DNA from: Atopobiaceae bacterium
GTDB taxonomy: Bacteria; Actinomycetota; Coriobacteriia; Coriobacteriales; Atopobiaceae
Length of the DNA stretch: 64,000 nt
Assembly: GCA_017533825.1 (NCBI GenBank)
Contig: JAFWIE010000078.1
Coordinates: forward strand, 1-64,000
Direction: 5' to 3'
Position 1 is the stretch's first letter; each line of letters begins with the position of its first letter. The notes beneath the pieces are model-generated. The model was not told the origin of the DNA. It saw only the letters and a program-made list of their open reading frames with translations, and ran no database searches. Below are positions 30,413 to 37,673 of this stretch, one piece after another. Position numbers and translations under genes: made by a program.

Positions 30413-33046
30413 CTAATCCGAGCTCGAGTCCTTCTTCGAGCTTGCGTCGGAACTCTCACTTGAGCTCGTGCTGTCCGAATCGGAATCGAAGTCCGTATCG
30501 GAGCCCGAATCGGAGTCGGAGTCAGAGTCGGAGCTAGACCCGGAGTCAGAGCTGAAGTCGGAATCCGAGGACTTGCTGGAACTCGTATCCGCATCCTCTT
30601 CGGAATCGGACTCATCCGAGCTGTACTCGTCTGAGTCGTTGCTCTCGGAACCGTACTCGTCGTACGACTCCTCATCGTACTCCCCGCCGTCCTCTTCGCC
30701 CGATTCCTCGTCATCCTTCGAGGAACGATCCTCGGCGACCTTTACCTTCTCCTTCACGAGGCTCACGTACGCAGAAATGCCCTCCTGGTTCAGGTGGATG
30801 CCGTCGTCCTCGAACCAGTCGTCATGGTCCTGCGAGGCCGACAACCAATCGATGACCTGCACGTTGTCGTGCGAGGAAGCAGCGTTCTTGATCATCTCGT
30901 TGTTGGGCTTCTGCCAGGAACCACCGCGCACGTTGATAATCCAAAGCTTCTTGTCGTTTCCCACCGCGTTGACAAAATCTGTGAGATCGTTGGCCTCGAG
31001 CTGCTCCTCGTTGCCGATGCTCAGCACCACTGCGTCGCCCACAACCTCCTGCTTGTCGTACGCCTGGTATGCCTTCGTGACTTCTTGCGGGCTCCTTCCG
31101 TCTGCGGTGTCCACGATGCCCTTGGGGAAGGCCTTGGCAAGTTCGTTCGCCGCCTGAAGGCATACGGTATCGCCCATTATTGTCACGCTGTATACGGTGT
31201 TGGTATCGTTCGGCACCTCATAGTCCATCGTGTCGACCACCAGCTTGGCGAACGCATCACGTCCATCCCAAGTGAGGTGGATGCCATCCTCGATGAGCCA
31301 GTCCTCATGTCCCTCGGTCGCGCTGTTCCAGTCGATGAGGTGCATGTTGTCGTACTTGGCCACGTACTCGTCGATGAGTGCGTTGTTGTCGATGTCCTTG
31401 GCGTTCGGGCTGCGCAAGTTGATGTACCACAGATCTCGGTCACCGACCGCGTCAATGAATCCCTGCATGTCCTCGTCAGTCAACACGCCGTTTGTCCCAA
31501 TGCTGATGACGACCTGATCGCCCACGATACCCTGGTCGAGGTAGTCCTGTAGCGACGCAAGCGCGGCAGAAGCCTGCCGCTCGCCCATCGTGTCGATAAG
31601 GCCATGCGGGAACGCCTCATTGAGCTGCTCGTTCGCGCCAAGAGAGACGGAATCGCCTATGAAGACCACGTCGTACACGCCGTCCTGCAACGGCTTCTTG
31701 AGCGACGCCTGCATGACGCGCCGTTCCTCGGGCCTGTCCCCTGCCACCGTCACCGGCTCGACGAACACCAGGCCATACAAGGTGACGGCAGTTCCGAGCA
31801 AGGTGATAACAGCAGCGGGCAGGACCACGTCAAATCGAGCGGGAAGGAACGGAACAAAACGCGACTGCCGCTCGCGCCTCGCCCTGCCCCTGCGGCCCCT
31901 CTTATTCTCGGCCTTCCTTGCATCCTCCTTTGCGGGGCTTCCCAGCTTGCGCAGGGGCACCTCCACAAAGCGGTACGACAACTCGGAGATAACGAGGATG
32001 ATCACGAGCTCGAGGAGGAGCTTCCACCATGGAGGATCCGTCGTGGCATTGAGCGGGTTCATGAGCTCAAGGATGGGATAGTGCCATACGTAGATGGCAA
32101 ACGAGCGGGAGCCCAGCCATGCCAGAGGCTTGAACGAGAGCGCCTTGGCAAAGAGGCTGCCTGCCGGCACGAGTCCCGCAATCGCTCCCACCGAGAGAAT
32201 CGAGCACAGCAGGAACCCCGCATAGTAATAGAACGACGTATATCCCTCCGTGAAGAGCATCATCAAGATGATGCCCAGCACGCAAAGGGGACCTATGATG
32301 ATGGGAATCAGGCCGGCGAACCCGTCCATACGACTTGCCCGGCGCGTGCTCATGCGATTCATCGGCCATATGATTGCCAGCCAGCAACCCAGCAAGAGGC
32401 TCATCGCACGCGTATCGGTGCCATAGTAGGGCCGTGAGGGATCGGCACCCGGTACGTAGAGCAATGCCATGAGAGCGGCCGAAATCGCCGCCGCGACCAA
32501 CACCCCCACGCGCACCTTCTTGCGCGCGACACGCTTGCGCATGAGCAGATAGAGAATGGGCGGCCAGATGAGGTAGAACTGCGCCTCGATCGCAAGCGAC
32601 CAGAAGTGCGTGAGCGGAGAGGGATTGCCCGCGGCCGCGAAGTAGGACTCGTTGCTCAAGATCTTCGTCCAGTTGATGACCATCAACAAGGCGGGGATGA
32701 TGTCCCCCCGCATCTTCGTGAAGAGCGCGGCATCACACAACGCACAGATGGCACCCGTCACCGCCACAAAGACGACGGCCGTCGGCATGATGCGGGCAAC
32801 GCGGCGCTTCCAGAAGGAAACGAGGTCAATCGTGCCGCGGGTCGAGCTGAACTCGTGTAAGAGTCCCGACGTCACCAAGTACCCCGAGAGCACAAAGAGA
32901 ACCGTGACGCCCAGCAGGCCTCCACCGCACCAGTTGAGCCGCATGTGGTAACCGATAACGCCGAGGGCACAGATTGCCCTTAATCCATCGAGCGAGGTAA
33001 CGTAGCGAGAACCCGGCTTCTTGAGCCTCTCTCTCCTCCTAGCCAT
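30413..33046 (-). CDS. OatA-like acyltransferase with two SGNH domains and Ser/Asp tail
   Basis: 877 aa. Residues 1-~375 are an acyltransferase-3 membrane domain with about ten helices (YVTSLDGLRAICALGVIGYHM with the catalytic His; RVARIMPTAVVFVA). A basic linker and one more helix (~430) lead outside. SGNH domain 1 (about 460-615): GDSVSLGANE, VVISIGTNG, and DGIHLTWDGRDAFA, a complete Ser/Asn/Asp-His set. SGNH domain 2 (about 620-775): GDTVCLQ instead of GDSV, SIGNEEQ, DGIHLNQEGISA. The tail (about 780-877) is Ser/Asp/Glu-rich with few other residues. OatA-type enzymes O-acetylate peptidoglycan or surface glycans; the second domain is probably inactive or binding only. A stretch of the tail would be extended outside the cell. 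Confidence 0.9.
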   Translation of the reverse strand: MARRRERLKKPGSRYVTSLDGLRAICALGVIGYHMRLNWCGGGLLGVTVLFVLSGYLVTSGLLHEFSSTRGTIDLVSFWKRRVARIMPTAVVFVAVTGAICALCDAALFTKMRGDIIPALLMVINWTKILSNESYFAAAGNPSPLTHFWSLAIEAQFYLIWPPILYLLMRKRVARKKVRVGVLVAAAISAALMALLYVPGADPSRPYYGTDTRAMSLLLGCWLAIIWPMNRMSTRRASRMDGFAGLIPIIIGPLCVLGIILMMLFTEGYTSFYYYAGFLLCSILSVGAIAGLVPAGSLFAKALSFKPLAWLGSRSFAIYVWHYPILELMNPLNATTDPPWWKLLLELVIILVISELSYRFVEVPLRKLGSPAKEDARKAENKRGRRGRARRERQSRFVPFLPARFDVVLPAAVITLLGTAVTLYGLVFVEPVTVAGDRPEERRVMQASLKKPLQDGVYDVVFIGDSVSLGANEQLNEAFPHGLIDTMGERQASAALASLQDYLDQGIVGDQVVISIGTNGVLTDEDMQGFIDAVGDRDLWYINLRSPNAKDIDNNALIDEYVAKYDNMHLIDWNSATEGHEDWLIEDGIHLTWDGRDAFAKLVVDTMDYEVPNDTNTVYSVTIMGDTVCLQAANELAKAFPKGIVDTADGRSPQEVTKAYQAYDKQEVVGDAVVLSIGNEEQLEANDLTDFVNAVGNDKKLWIINVRGGSWQKPNNEMIKNAASSHDNVQVIDWLSASQDHDDWFEDDGIHLNQEGISAYVSLVKEKVKVAEDRSSKDDEESGEEDGGEYDEESYDEYGSESNDSDEYSSDESDSEEDADTSSSKSSDSDFSSDSGSSSDSDSDSDSGSDTDFDSDSDSTSSSESSDASSKKDSSSD
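30425..30700. repeat. Low-complexity Ser/Asp coding repeat
   Basis: Degenerate 6-bp units (plus strand GAGTCG/GAATCG/GAGTCA) encode the Ser-Asp tail of the acyltransferase. Slippage could change tail length between strains. Confidence 0.8.
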
Positions 33047-33401
33047 GCAACCCCCACTCCCCTTCCGGTTCGTTCATATTGTTGCGTCGCTACGCCTCAG
33101 GACGCCGCGGCGGGAATTGAGCCAACAAAAGCGCCCCTGCGGTTGCGATAATGAACCCACCTCTCAAAGGTGGGTGTCCTCGACGCCTTTTCCAGCTTCC
33201 CCATCAACGGAGGATTCCTGTACTAAGCACGAGATATGGACTCCCAAACAACACTTGTCGGTTCACCCAGTTTGCACCGCAGGGAACGCTGTCTTTATAC
33301 TACGGCTTTTGTCGCGGAAGAACAGTCTTGACATGTTGCCAATGTGCGAAAAAATAGATGGATGGTACCATGGGCAACGGTCTTGGGGGTGTGCGTCGAA
33401 C
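33047..33401. other. Intergenic between divergent envelope genes
   Basis: 355 bases. It holds a short hairpin ACCCACCT-ctcaa-AGGTGGGT (33155-33175) without T-tract, and a TTGACA at 33328-33333 that could be the -35 of the transferase gene; the matching -10 near 33350 (AAAATA) is weak. No gene seen; the upstream extension of the transferase frame has non-coding character. Confidence 0.45.
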
Positions 33402-34601
33402 ATGAGGTGGTGGATACCCTTCCTGACCCTCTTTGCGACGGCGCTCATGACGGCACTGGTGGTCACCCCCCTCGCTCGTCTCCTCGCCTGGAAGCTTGGC
33501 TCGGTCGACTATCCGGGTGGGAGACGCGTCAACTGCAAGCCCCTCCCTCGCATGGGAGGCATCGCCATCTTCTGCTCCATCGTAGTCGCAATCCTTGTGC
33601 AGATCATCGGCTCGGTCTTTCTCGACTGGCCGTCACTCTCGCCGTTCGCCGCGCGCCCGGCCATGTCCCTCAACTATCCCATGCTGTTCTTGGGGCTCTG
33701 TATCATATTTGTGACGGGCCTTCTCGACGACTACTACGAGCTCAAGCCAAAGCAGAAGCTCTTGGGGCAGCTGATTGCCGCTACCGTCGCCGTCTGCGGA
33801 GGGCTCATCATCGACGTGGTCGTCAACCCACTCTCCAACGAAGGCATCCTGCTCGGCTGGTTCGCCTACCCGCTCACCATCGGCTATCTCGTCGCCTACG
33901 CAAACATCTTCAACCTCATCGACGGGCTCGACGGGCTTGCCTCAGGAATCGCATGCATCGCGAGCATCACCATGTGGATCGTCTCCACGATGGCTGGCCA
34001 CCTCGACGCCGCCGCGCTCGCCATCATCATCGCCGGGGCAACGCTTGGCTTCCTGCGTTACAACTTCAACCCCGCCTCCATCATCCTCGGCGACTCCGGC
34101 TCGCTGCTCATCGGGTTTCTCCTCGGCGCGGTCTCCCTGCTGTCGGTGCAGCGCGTGGCAGGACTCACCTCCATCATCGTGCCGCTCGTCATCTCGGGAA
34201 TCCCGATCATGGACACCTTCTCGGCAATCGTCCGGAGGGGAAGGGCGCATGTGAGCATCGGACAGGCAGATAAGGGCCACATTCACCACCGACTCATGTA
34301 CGAGGGGTTCAACCAGCGACAGACCGTGCTGTTCATCTACCTGTGGACGGCCATGCTCAGCGTCGGGTCCATCATCATGACGCAGGTCGAAGTCGTGCCC
34401 CGCATCGCCATCTTCTGTGGACTCGTTATCGCATCGGTCATCTTTGCGATGCGCCTGCACCTCTTCAGGCCGGTGCTTCTCCACTACCATAACCCCGAGA
34501 CCGGCACCGATGAGCTGGTCGCACCACAGGACGAGGCCTTCGAGGAGGCGGCGGAGCAGTTCGAGGAGGAGCACCCCCTCTTCCCCAACGTGGGGGACTA
34601 A
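33402..34601 (+). CDS. Undecaprenyl-phosphate glycosyl-1-phosphate transferase (WecA/TagO type)
   Basis: 399 aa from ATG 33402 (GGGGGTG upstream). About eleven transmembrane helices. MraY/WecA family motifs are intact: LPRMGGIAIFCSI, TGLLDDYYELKPKQKLLGQ (Asp pair), NIFNLIDGLDGLASG, GDSGSLLIGFLLG, and the C-terminal cytoplasmic KGHIHHRLMYEG, whose H-x-H-H marks WecA/TagO/RgpG rather than MraY. It transfers a sugar-1-phosphate (usually GlcNAc) to undecaprenyl phosphate, starting synthesis of teichoic acid or another wall glycopolymer. An acidic C-terminal tail (EEAAEQFEEEH) is extra. The exact sugar is not decidable. Confidence 0.9.
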   Translation: MRWWIPFLTLFATALMTALVVTPLARLLAWKLGSVDYPGGRRVNCKPLPRMGGIAIFCSIVVAILVQIIGSVFLDWPSLSPFAARPAMSLNYPMLFLGLCIIFVTGLLDDYYELKPKQKLLGQLIAATVAVCGGLIIDVVVNPLSNEGILLGWFAYPLTIGYLVAYANIFNLIDGLDGLASGIACIASITMWIVSTMAGHLDAAALAIIIAGATLGFLRYNFNPASIILGDSGSLLIGFLLGAVSLLSVQRVAGLTSIIVPLVISGIPIMDTFSAIVRRGRAHVSIGQADKGHIHHRLMYEGFNQRQTVLFIYLWTAMLSVGSIIMTQVEVVPRIAIFCGLVIASVIFAMRLHLFRPVLLHYHNPETGTDELVAPQDEAFEEAAEQFEEEHPLFPNVGD

Positions 34602-34678
34602 TTCGGCGCTGGCAATTCGACGCATCAGCGCGCAGTTGGGAATAAAATCGCACATCGCACAATCGGCGCTCATGCCGA

Positions 34679-34723
34679 GATGGCCGCGCGGCCCGGGCAT
34701 CGTACCCGGGCCGCGCGGCCATC
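34679..34723. terminator. Bidirectional terminator, 19-bp perfect stem
   Basis: GATGGCCGCGCGGCCCGGG (34679-34697) and its exact complement (34705-34723) with a 7-base loop, between the convergent transferase gene and rplT. A T-rich TTGCTCTTT follows on the plus strand. Stem stability is extreme for a terminator. Confidence 0.8.
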
Positions 34724-34748
34724 TTGCTCTTTGATGCAAATGCAGGGG

Positions 34749-35111
34749 TTACTCCTGCTCAAGCGCCTTCTTTGCAACGGCGGCGAGATCGGCAAAGCCC
34801 TTCTCGTCCTCGTAAGCGATGGCTGCGAGGACCTTGCGGTCGAGCTCGACGCCCGCGAGCTTCAGACCATGCATGAAGCGGCTGTACGAGAGGTCGTTCA
34901 TGCGGGCGGCAGCGTTGATGCGCTGGATCCAGAGACCGCGGATATCGCGCTTCTTGTTGCGACGATCGCGATACTGGTACTGCAGGGAGTGCTGCACCTG
35001 CTCCTTCATGCCACGGAACGTACGTGAACGTACGCCGTAATAACCCTTCGACCGCTCCTTCAGGGTGTTGCGCTTCTTACGACCTGCGACGGCGCGCTTG
35101 ATTCGTGCCAT
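34749..35111 (-). CDS. rplT: 50S ribosomal protein L20
   Basis: 120 aa from the ATG of MARIKRAVAGRKKRNT (35111), preferred over an ATG three codons upstream because the family starts with MARIKR. Binds 23S rRNA early in assembly. Family landmarks: KGYYGVRSRTFR, QYRDRRNKKRDIRGLWIQRINAAAR, YSRFMHGLKLAGVELDRKVLA. It ends the infC-rpmI-rplT operon. In Firmicutes and enterics L20 represses this operon. Confidence 0.98.
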   Translation of the reverse strand: MARIKRAVAGRKKRNTLKERSKGYYGVRSRTFRGMKEQVQHSLQYQYRDRRNKKRDIRGLWIQRINAAARMNDLSYSRFMHGLKLAGVELDRKVLAAIAYEDEKGFADLAAVAKKALEQE

Positions 35112-35156
35112 ATTTATCAACTCCTCAAATCAATGCAAAGACATGCAGGGCAGCTG

Positions 35157-35354
35157 CTAGTTGTTGCCCATCCTCTGGCTAACGACCTTGGCATCGCCCT
35201 TCGTGAGCTCCGTCTCCTTGCGGAAGCCGCGGATGCGCTTGGGCGACTTCTTGGTAAGGATGTGGCTCTTGAACGCCTTCGCACGCATCACCTTACCGGT
35301 GCCCGTACGACGGAAGCGCTTCGCGGATCCCTTGTGCGTCTTCATCTTCGGCAT
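35157..35354 (-). CDS. rpmI: 50S ribosomal protein L35
   Basis: 65 aa; [20 protein letters not shown] and [17 protein letters not shown] are the family signature. Preceded by GAAGAGGAG. Second gene of the infC-rpmI-rplT operon, 42 bases after infC and 45 bases before rplT. Confidence 0.98.
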   Translation of the reverse strand: MPKMKTHKGSAKRFRRTGTGKVMRAKAFKSHILTKKSPKRIRGFRKETELTKGDAKVVSQRMGNN

Positions 35355-35396
35355 TAGTTAACTCCTCTTCTACTTGTTGCTGTCCCTGCCGTCCAC

Positions 35397-35936
35397 CTAG
35401 GCTTCTTCTTTGTCGAAGGCGCCCTTGATGGGGGCAACGAGCATATGCATGTTGCGACCTTCCATCTTTGGCTTCTGCTCAACCGTCGCGTACGGACGCA
35501 AGTCCTCGGCCAATCTGTCGAGCACGTTGAGGCCCTGCTCCGGGTGCGCCATCTCGCGCCCGCGGAACATGATGGTGATCTTTACTCGAGCACCCTTGCG
35601 CAGGAATCGCATGACGTGGTTCTTCTTGGTCTCGTAATCGCCCACGTCAATCTTTGGACGGAACTTCATCTCCTTGACCTCAACGCGCACCTGCTTCTTG
35701 CGCGCAGCCTTGGCCTTGCGATCCTGTTCGTACTTGTACTTGCTGTAGTCCATGACCTTGCACACGGGAGGCTCTGCGTTGGGAGCAATCTCCACAAGGT
35801 CCATGTTCTGCTCGCGCGCGATGCGCAACGCGTCACGCACGCCAAAGAGACCAAGCTGCGTGCCATCGGCGGCAATGAGCCTGCACGTCCTCGACGTGAT
35901 CTCTTCGTTAATACGAGGGCCCTCGTTCCTGGCTAT
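35397..35936 (-). CDS. infC: Translation initiation factor IF-3, AUA start
   Basis: 179 aa. The frame reads (start) ARNEGPRINEEITSRTCRLIA, then the IF3-N wording GTQLGLFGVRDALRIAREQNMDLVEIAPNAEPPVCKVMDY and the C-domain IMFRGREMAHPEQG (motifs given in pieces of the full protein; longest piece here is to be read as GTQLGLFGVRDALR plus following). No ATG, GTG or TTG precedes this N-domain: going upstream from ARNEG there is ATA (35934-35936), AAG, then an in-frame TAG. GAGGAAGG (35945-35952) sits 8 bases before the ATA. A rare initiator (AUU, AUC, AUA) is normal for infC and underlies autorepression, because IF-3 itself rejects it. A gene caller restricted to ATG would lose 32 residues. Confidence 0.93.
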   Translation of the reverse strand: MARNEGPRINEEITSRTCRLIAADGTQLGLFGVRDALRIAREQNMDLVEIAPNAEPPVCKVMDYSKYKYEQDRKAKAARKKQVRVEVKEMKFRPKIDVGDYETKKNHVMRFLRKGARVKITIMFRGREMAHPEQGLNVLDRLAEDLRPYATVEQKPKMEGRNMHMLVAPIKGAFDKEEA

Positions 35937-36000
35937 CTTCTACACCTTCCTCTCGTTGCGATGCGTGCATCGCCTTCGTAGCGGCGGTTTGCCGCGCCAT
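35908..36000 (-). other. Possible upstream ORF overlapping the infC start
   Basis: ATG 36000, just after the attenuator T-tract, opens 30 codons (MARQTAATKAMHASQR...) ending at TAA 35908-35910, inside infC in another frame. It may be chance; it could affect loading at the infC AUA start. Confidence 0.3.
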
Positions 36001-36001
36001 T

Positions 36002-36035
36002 AAAAAACTCCCGGTGCCACAGCGGCAGCCAGGGA
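36002..36035 (-). terminator. Leader attenuator upstream of infC
   Basis: On the minus strand TCCC-TGG-C-TGCC pairs with GGCA-CC-GGGA (36009-36035) and is followed by six T (36002-36007), an intrinsic terminator inside the operon leader, 66 bases before the infC start. An upstream stem AGACAAT/ATTGTCT (arms roughly 36078-36084 and 36035-36041) overlaps its base by one nucleotide and could act as an alternative structure. L20- or IF-3-dependent control is an inference from other phyla. Confidence 0.65.
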
Positions 36036-36148
36036 GACAATGCCATGCGCGCATGCACATGGAGGTGGTGTATTGTCTGACCCGGCAGCTGCTCCTTGGC
36101 GCCACTCAGGTGGGGACGGCATTCCGCTATCCCACTTTTGCCTTGACG

Positions 36149-36177
36149 ATAATAGCGCGTTGGAGAAGATATGGCAA
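36149..36177 (-). promoter_or_regulatory. Promoter of the infC-rpmI-rplT operon
   Basis: Minus strand -35 TTGCCA (36172-36177), 17-bp spacer, -10 TATTAT (36149-36154). Predicted start near 36142, giving a leader of about 205 bases that holds the attenuator. Confidence 0.75.
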
Positions 36178-36247
36178 GCACGTATTGTGGACATAAGGTG
36201 AGGTACACTTCCCTTGCAATTGTTGGAAGGTCGCGAGAGGTTCTGCC

Positions 36248-36805
36248 ATGAAGCCGAGGAATACCGCCATCGCCGTGCTGCTCCTTACCCTCGCTCTCCT
36301 CATGGGATGCGCGGAAGAGGTTCCTGAACCCGAGCCCCCCGTCCCCCCCACCGCACACGTCACGCTCGCCCCACAGCTGCACGAGGTTTCCGAGGCGTTG
36401 GACGAGCACCTCATACCCGATGCCTTCGCTTGCTGGTACGACGCCTATACGGCGTCGCGCATCGTGGAGCTCCAGCTCAATGACCGCGAACCAGTCGACT
36501 TTGGCTCGTGGACTGCACGCCGTGAGTTTGGGGCGGAGGATGCAGCTTCGGATGGTGCCCTGACGGAGTGGGCCGATGACTACTTCGTCACCCATGACTG
36601 GTCGGACTATGGGCAGGACATCCTCTGCATGCAGCCCGGCGACACGGTCTCCATCAACGGCAAGCCAATTACGATCCAGCGCATCTTCAACTATCCCAAG
36701 GACGGCTTCTACGAGGAGATCATGAACATCGCGGACGACGACGTGCTCATCCTCCAGACGTGCTATCCGGATTCTACGTTCAATCGCATTGCCTATGGCA
36801 GTTGA
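36248..36805 (+). CDS. Sortase-like lipoprotein
   Basis: 185 aa. Signal peptide with lipobox LLMGC (Cys21), then a Pro-rich spacer. The C-terminal half has a class-B/E-like sortase fold signature: THDWSDYGQDIL with His116, MQPGDTVSINGKPITI, and LQTCYPDSTFNRIAYG with Cys172 and Arg180, giving the His/Cys/Arg triad in the right order. Unusual points are the small size, lipid anchoring instead of a transmembrane anchor, and the lack of an adjacent LPxTG substrate gene. It could attach a surface protein or have become a wall-binding relative. No ribosome site stronger than GGTTCTGCC was found before the ATG. Confidence 0.65.
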   Translation: MKPRNTAIAVLLLTLALLMGCAEEVPEPEPPVPPTAHVTLAPQLHEVSEALDEHLIPDAFACWYDAYTASRIVELQLNDREPVDFGSWTARREFGAEDAASDGALTEWADDYFVTHDWSDYGQDILCMQPGDTVSINGKPITIQRIFNYPKDGFYEEIMNIADDDVLILQTCYPDSTFNRIAYGS

Positions 36806-36843
36806 GTCCGAATTCTGTTATAGTATTCCTTGTGATTTCGCAA

Positions 36844-36928
36844 GCCCGAGTGGCGGAATTGGCAGACGCGGAGGTCTCAAAAACCTTTGTCGAAAGACGT
36901 GTGGGTTCGAGTCCCACCTCGGGCACCA
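36844..36928 (+). tRNA. tRNA-Leu (CAA anticodon)
   Basis: 85 nt with encoded CCA. Acceptor GCCCGAG/CTCGGGC, D arm GCG/CGC, anticodon arm GAGGT-CTCAAAA-ACCTT, long variable arm TGTC-GAAA-GACG typical of leucine tRNAs, T arm GTGGG-TTCGAGT-CCCAC. Reads UUG. Confidence 0.97.
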
Positions 36929-36942
36929 AGCATTGATTGGAT

Positions 36943-36977
36943 GACCTTGGCACTCTTTGAGCGCCAAGGTCTTTTTT
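36943..36977 (+). terminator. Intrinsic terminator after tRNA-Leu
   Basis: GACCTTGGC (36943-36951) pairs with GCCAAGGTC (36963-36971), followed by TTTTTT. Confidence 0.9.
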
Positions 36978-37042
36978 CGTACGTTGTGGCCTTCTCGTGC
37001 GTTGCGGTGCTTTCGTGCATCGTGGCTCTCGCTAACGAGGGT

Positions 37043-37672
37043 CTATTGCAGCCAAGGATTCGTGGCGAGCTCTTGCTCCATCGTGGTGACGGGACCATGG
37101 CCGCAGAGCAAGACGACATGGGGTGCAATCACACGCTTGAGCCGCGCGAGCGTCTGCATCATGACTTGCGGGTCGCCGCCAACGAGGTCGGTGCGTCCGC
37201 ACGAGCCAGCAAAGAGCGTGTCTCCCACGAACGCATACTCGTCGCCCAGGAGCACGATGCCGCCTTCGGTGTGTCCCGGGGTCTCCACGACCCGCAGCTC
37301 GACGCTACCCACGCGCACCACGTCGCCCTCCGAGAGCAACCGGTCGGGAGCAGGGGCATCCTCGAGTCCACCCGAACGCACGTCAAACACATGGGAGGAG
37401 AGCTCGAGCGCGTGCTGAGCGCGCTCTGCGTCCCCCACAGAGATGGCGAAGGGGGCGCCGGTCGCCGCCTTGAGGGCGCGCACACCTCCCACGTGGTCGT
37501 GGTGCCCATGCGTCGCCACGATGCCCACGACGTTGACATCGCGCAACGCCTCGCCGATGCGTGCCCCGTCCGCACCTGGGTCCACCACCAGGCACTCCCC
37601 TTCGCTTATCAAGGCGTAGCAGTTCGTCGAGAGCTGCCCCACCACGAACTGCCGAATCTCGTCCTTTGCCAT
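37043..37672 (-). CDS. MBL-fold hydrolase (glyoxalase II-like)
   Basis: 209 aa. Metallo-beta-lactamase fold with metal-binding THGHHDHVGG (H-x-H-x-D-H), later His in ETPGHTEGG, Asp in FVGDTLFAGSCGR and final His in LCGHGPVT, as in the YcbL/glyoxalase-II group (VGQLSTNCYAL at the N-terminus is the family start). Hydrolyses thioesters, probably S-lactoylglutathione-like or other thiol esters. It follows rel by one base, ending the long minus-strand operon. Confidence 0.9.
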   Translation of the reverse strand: MAKDEIRQFVVGQLSTNCYALISEGECLVVDPGADGARIGEALRDVNVVGIVATHGHHDHVGGVRALKAATGAPFAISVGDAERAQHALELSSHVFDVRSGGLEDAPAPDRLLSEGDVVRVGSVELRVVETPGHTEGGIVLLGDEYAFVGDTLFAGSCGRTDLVGGDPQVMMQTLARLKRVIAPHVVLLCGHGPVTTMEQELATNPWLQ

Positions 37673-37673
37673 G

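Noticed and set aside
30468..31157. Ser/Glu-rich open frame on the plus strand opposite the acyltransferase
   Set aside because: It is the antisense shadow of the Ser/Asp tail and SGNH domains; the minus-strand gene has clear domains.
36002..36177. T-box leader before infC
   Set aside because: No AGGGTGGNACCGCG T-box core is present; the structure fits an L20-type or simple attenuator better.
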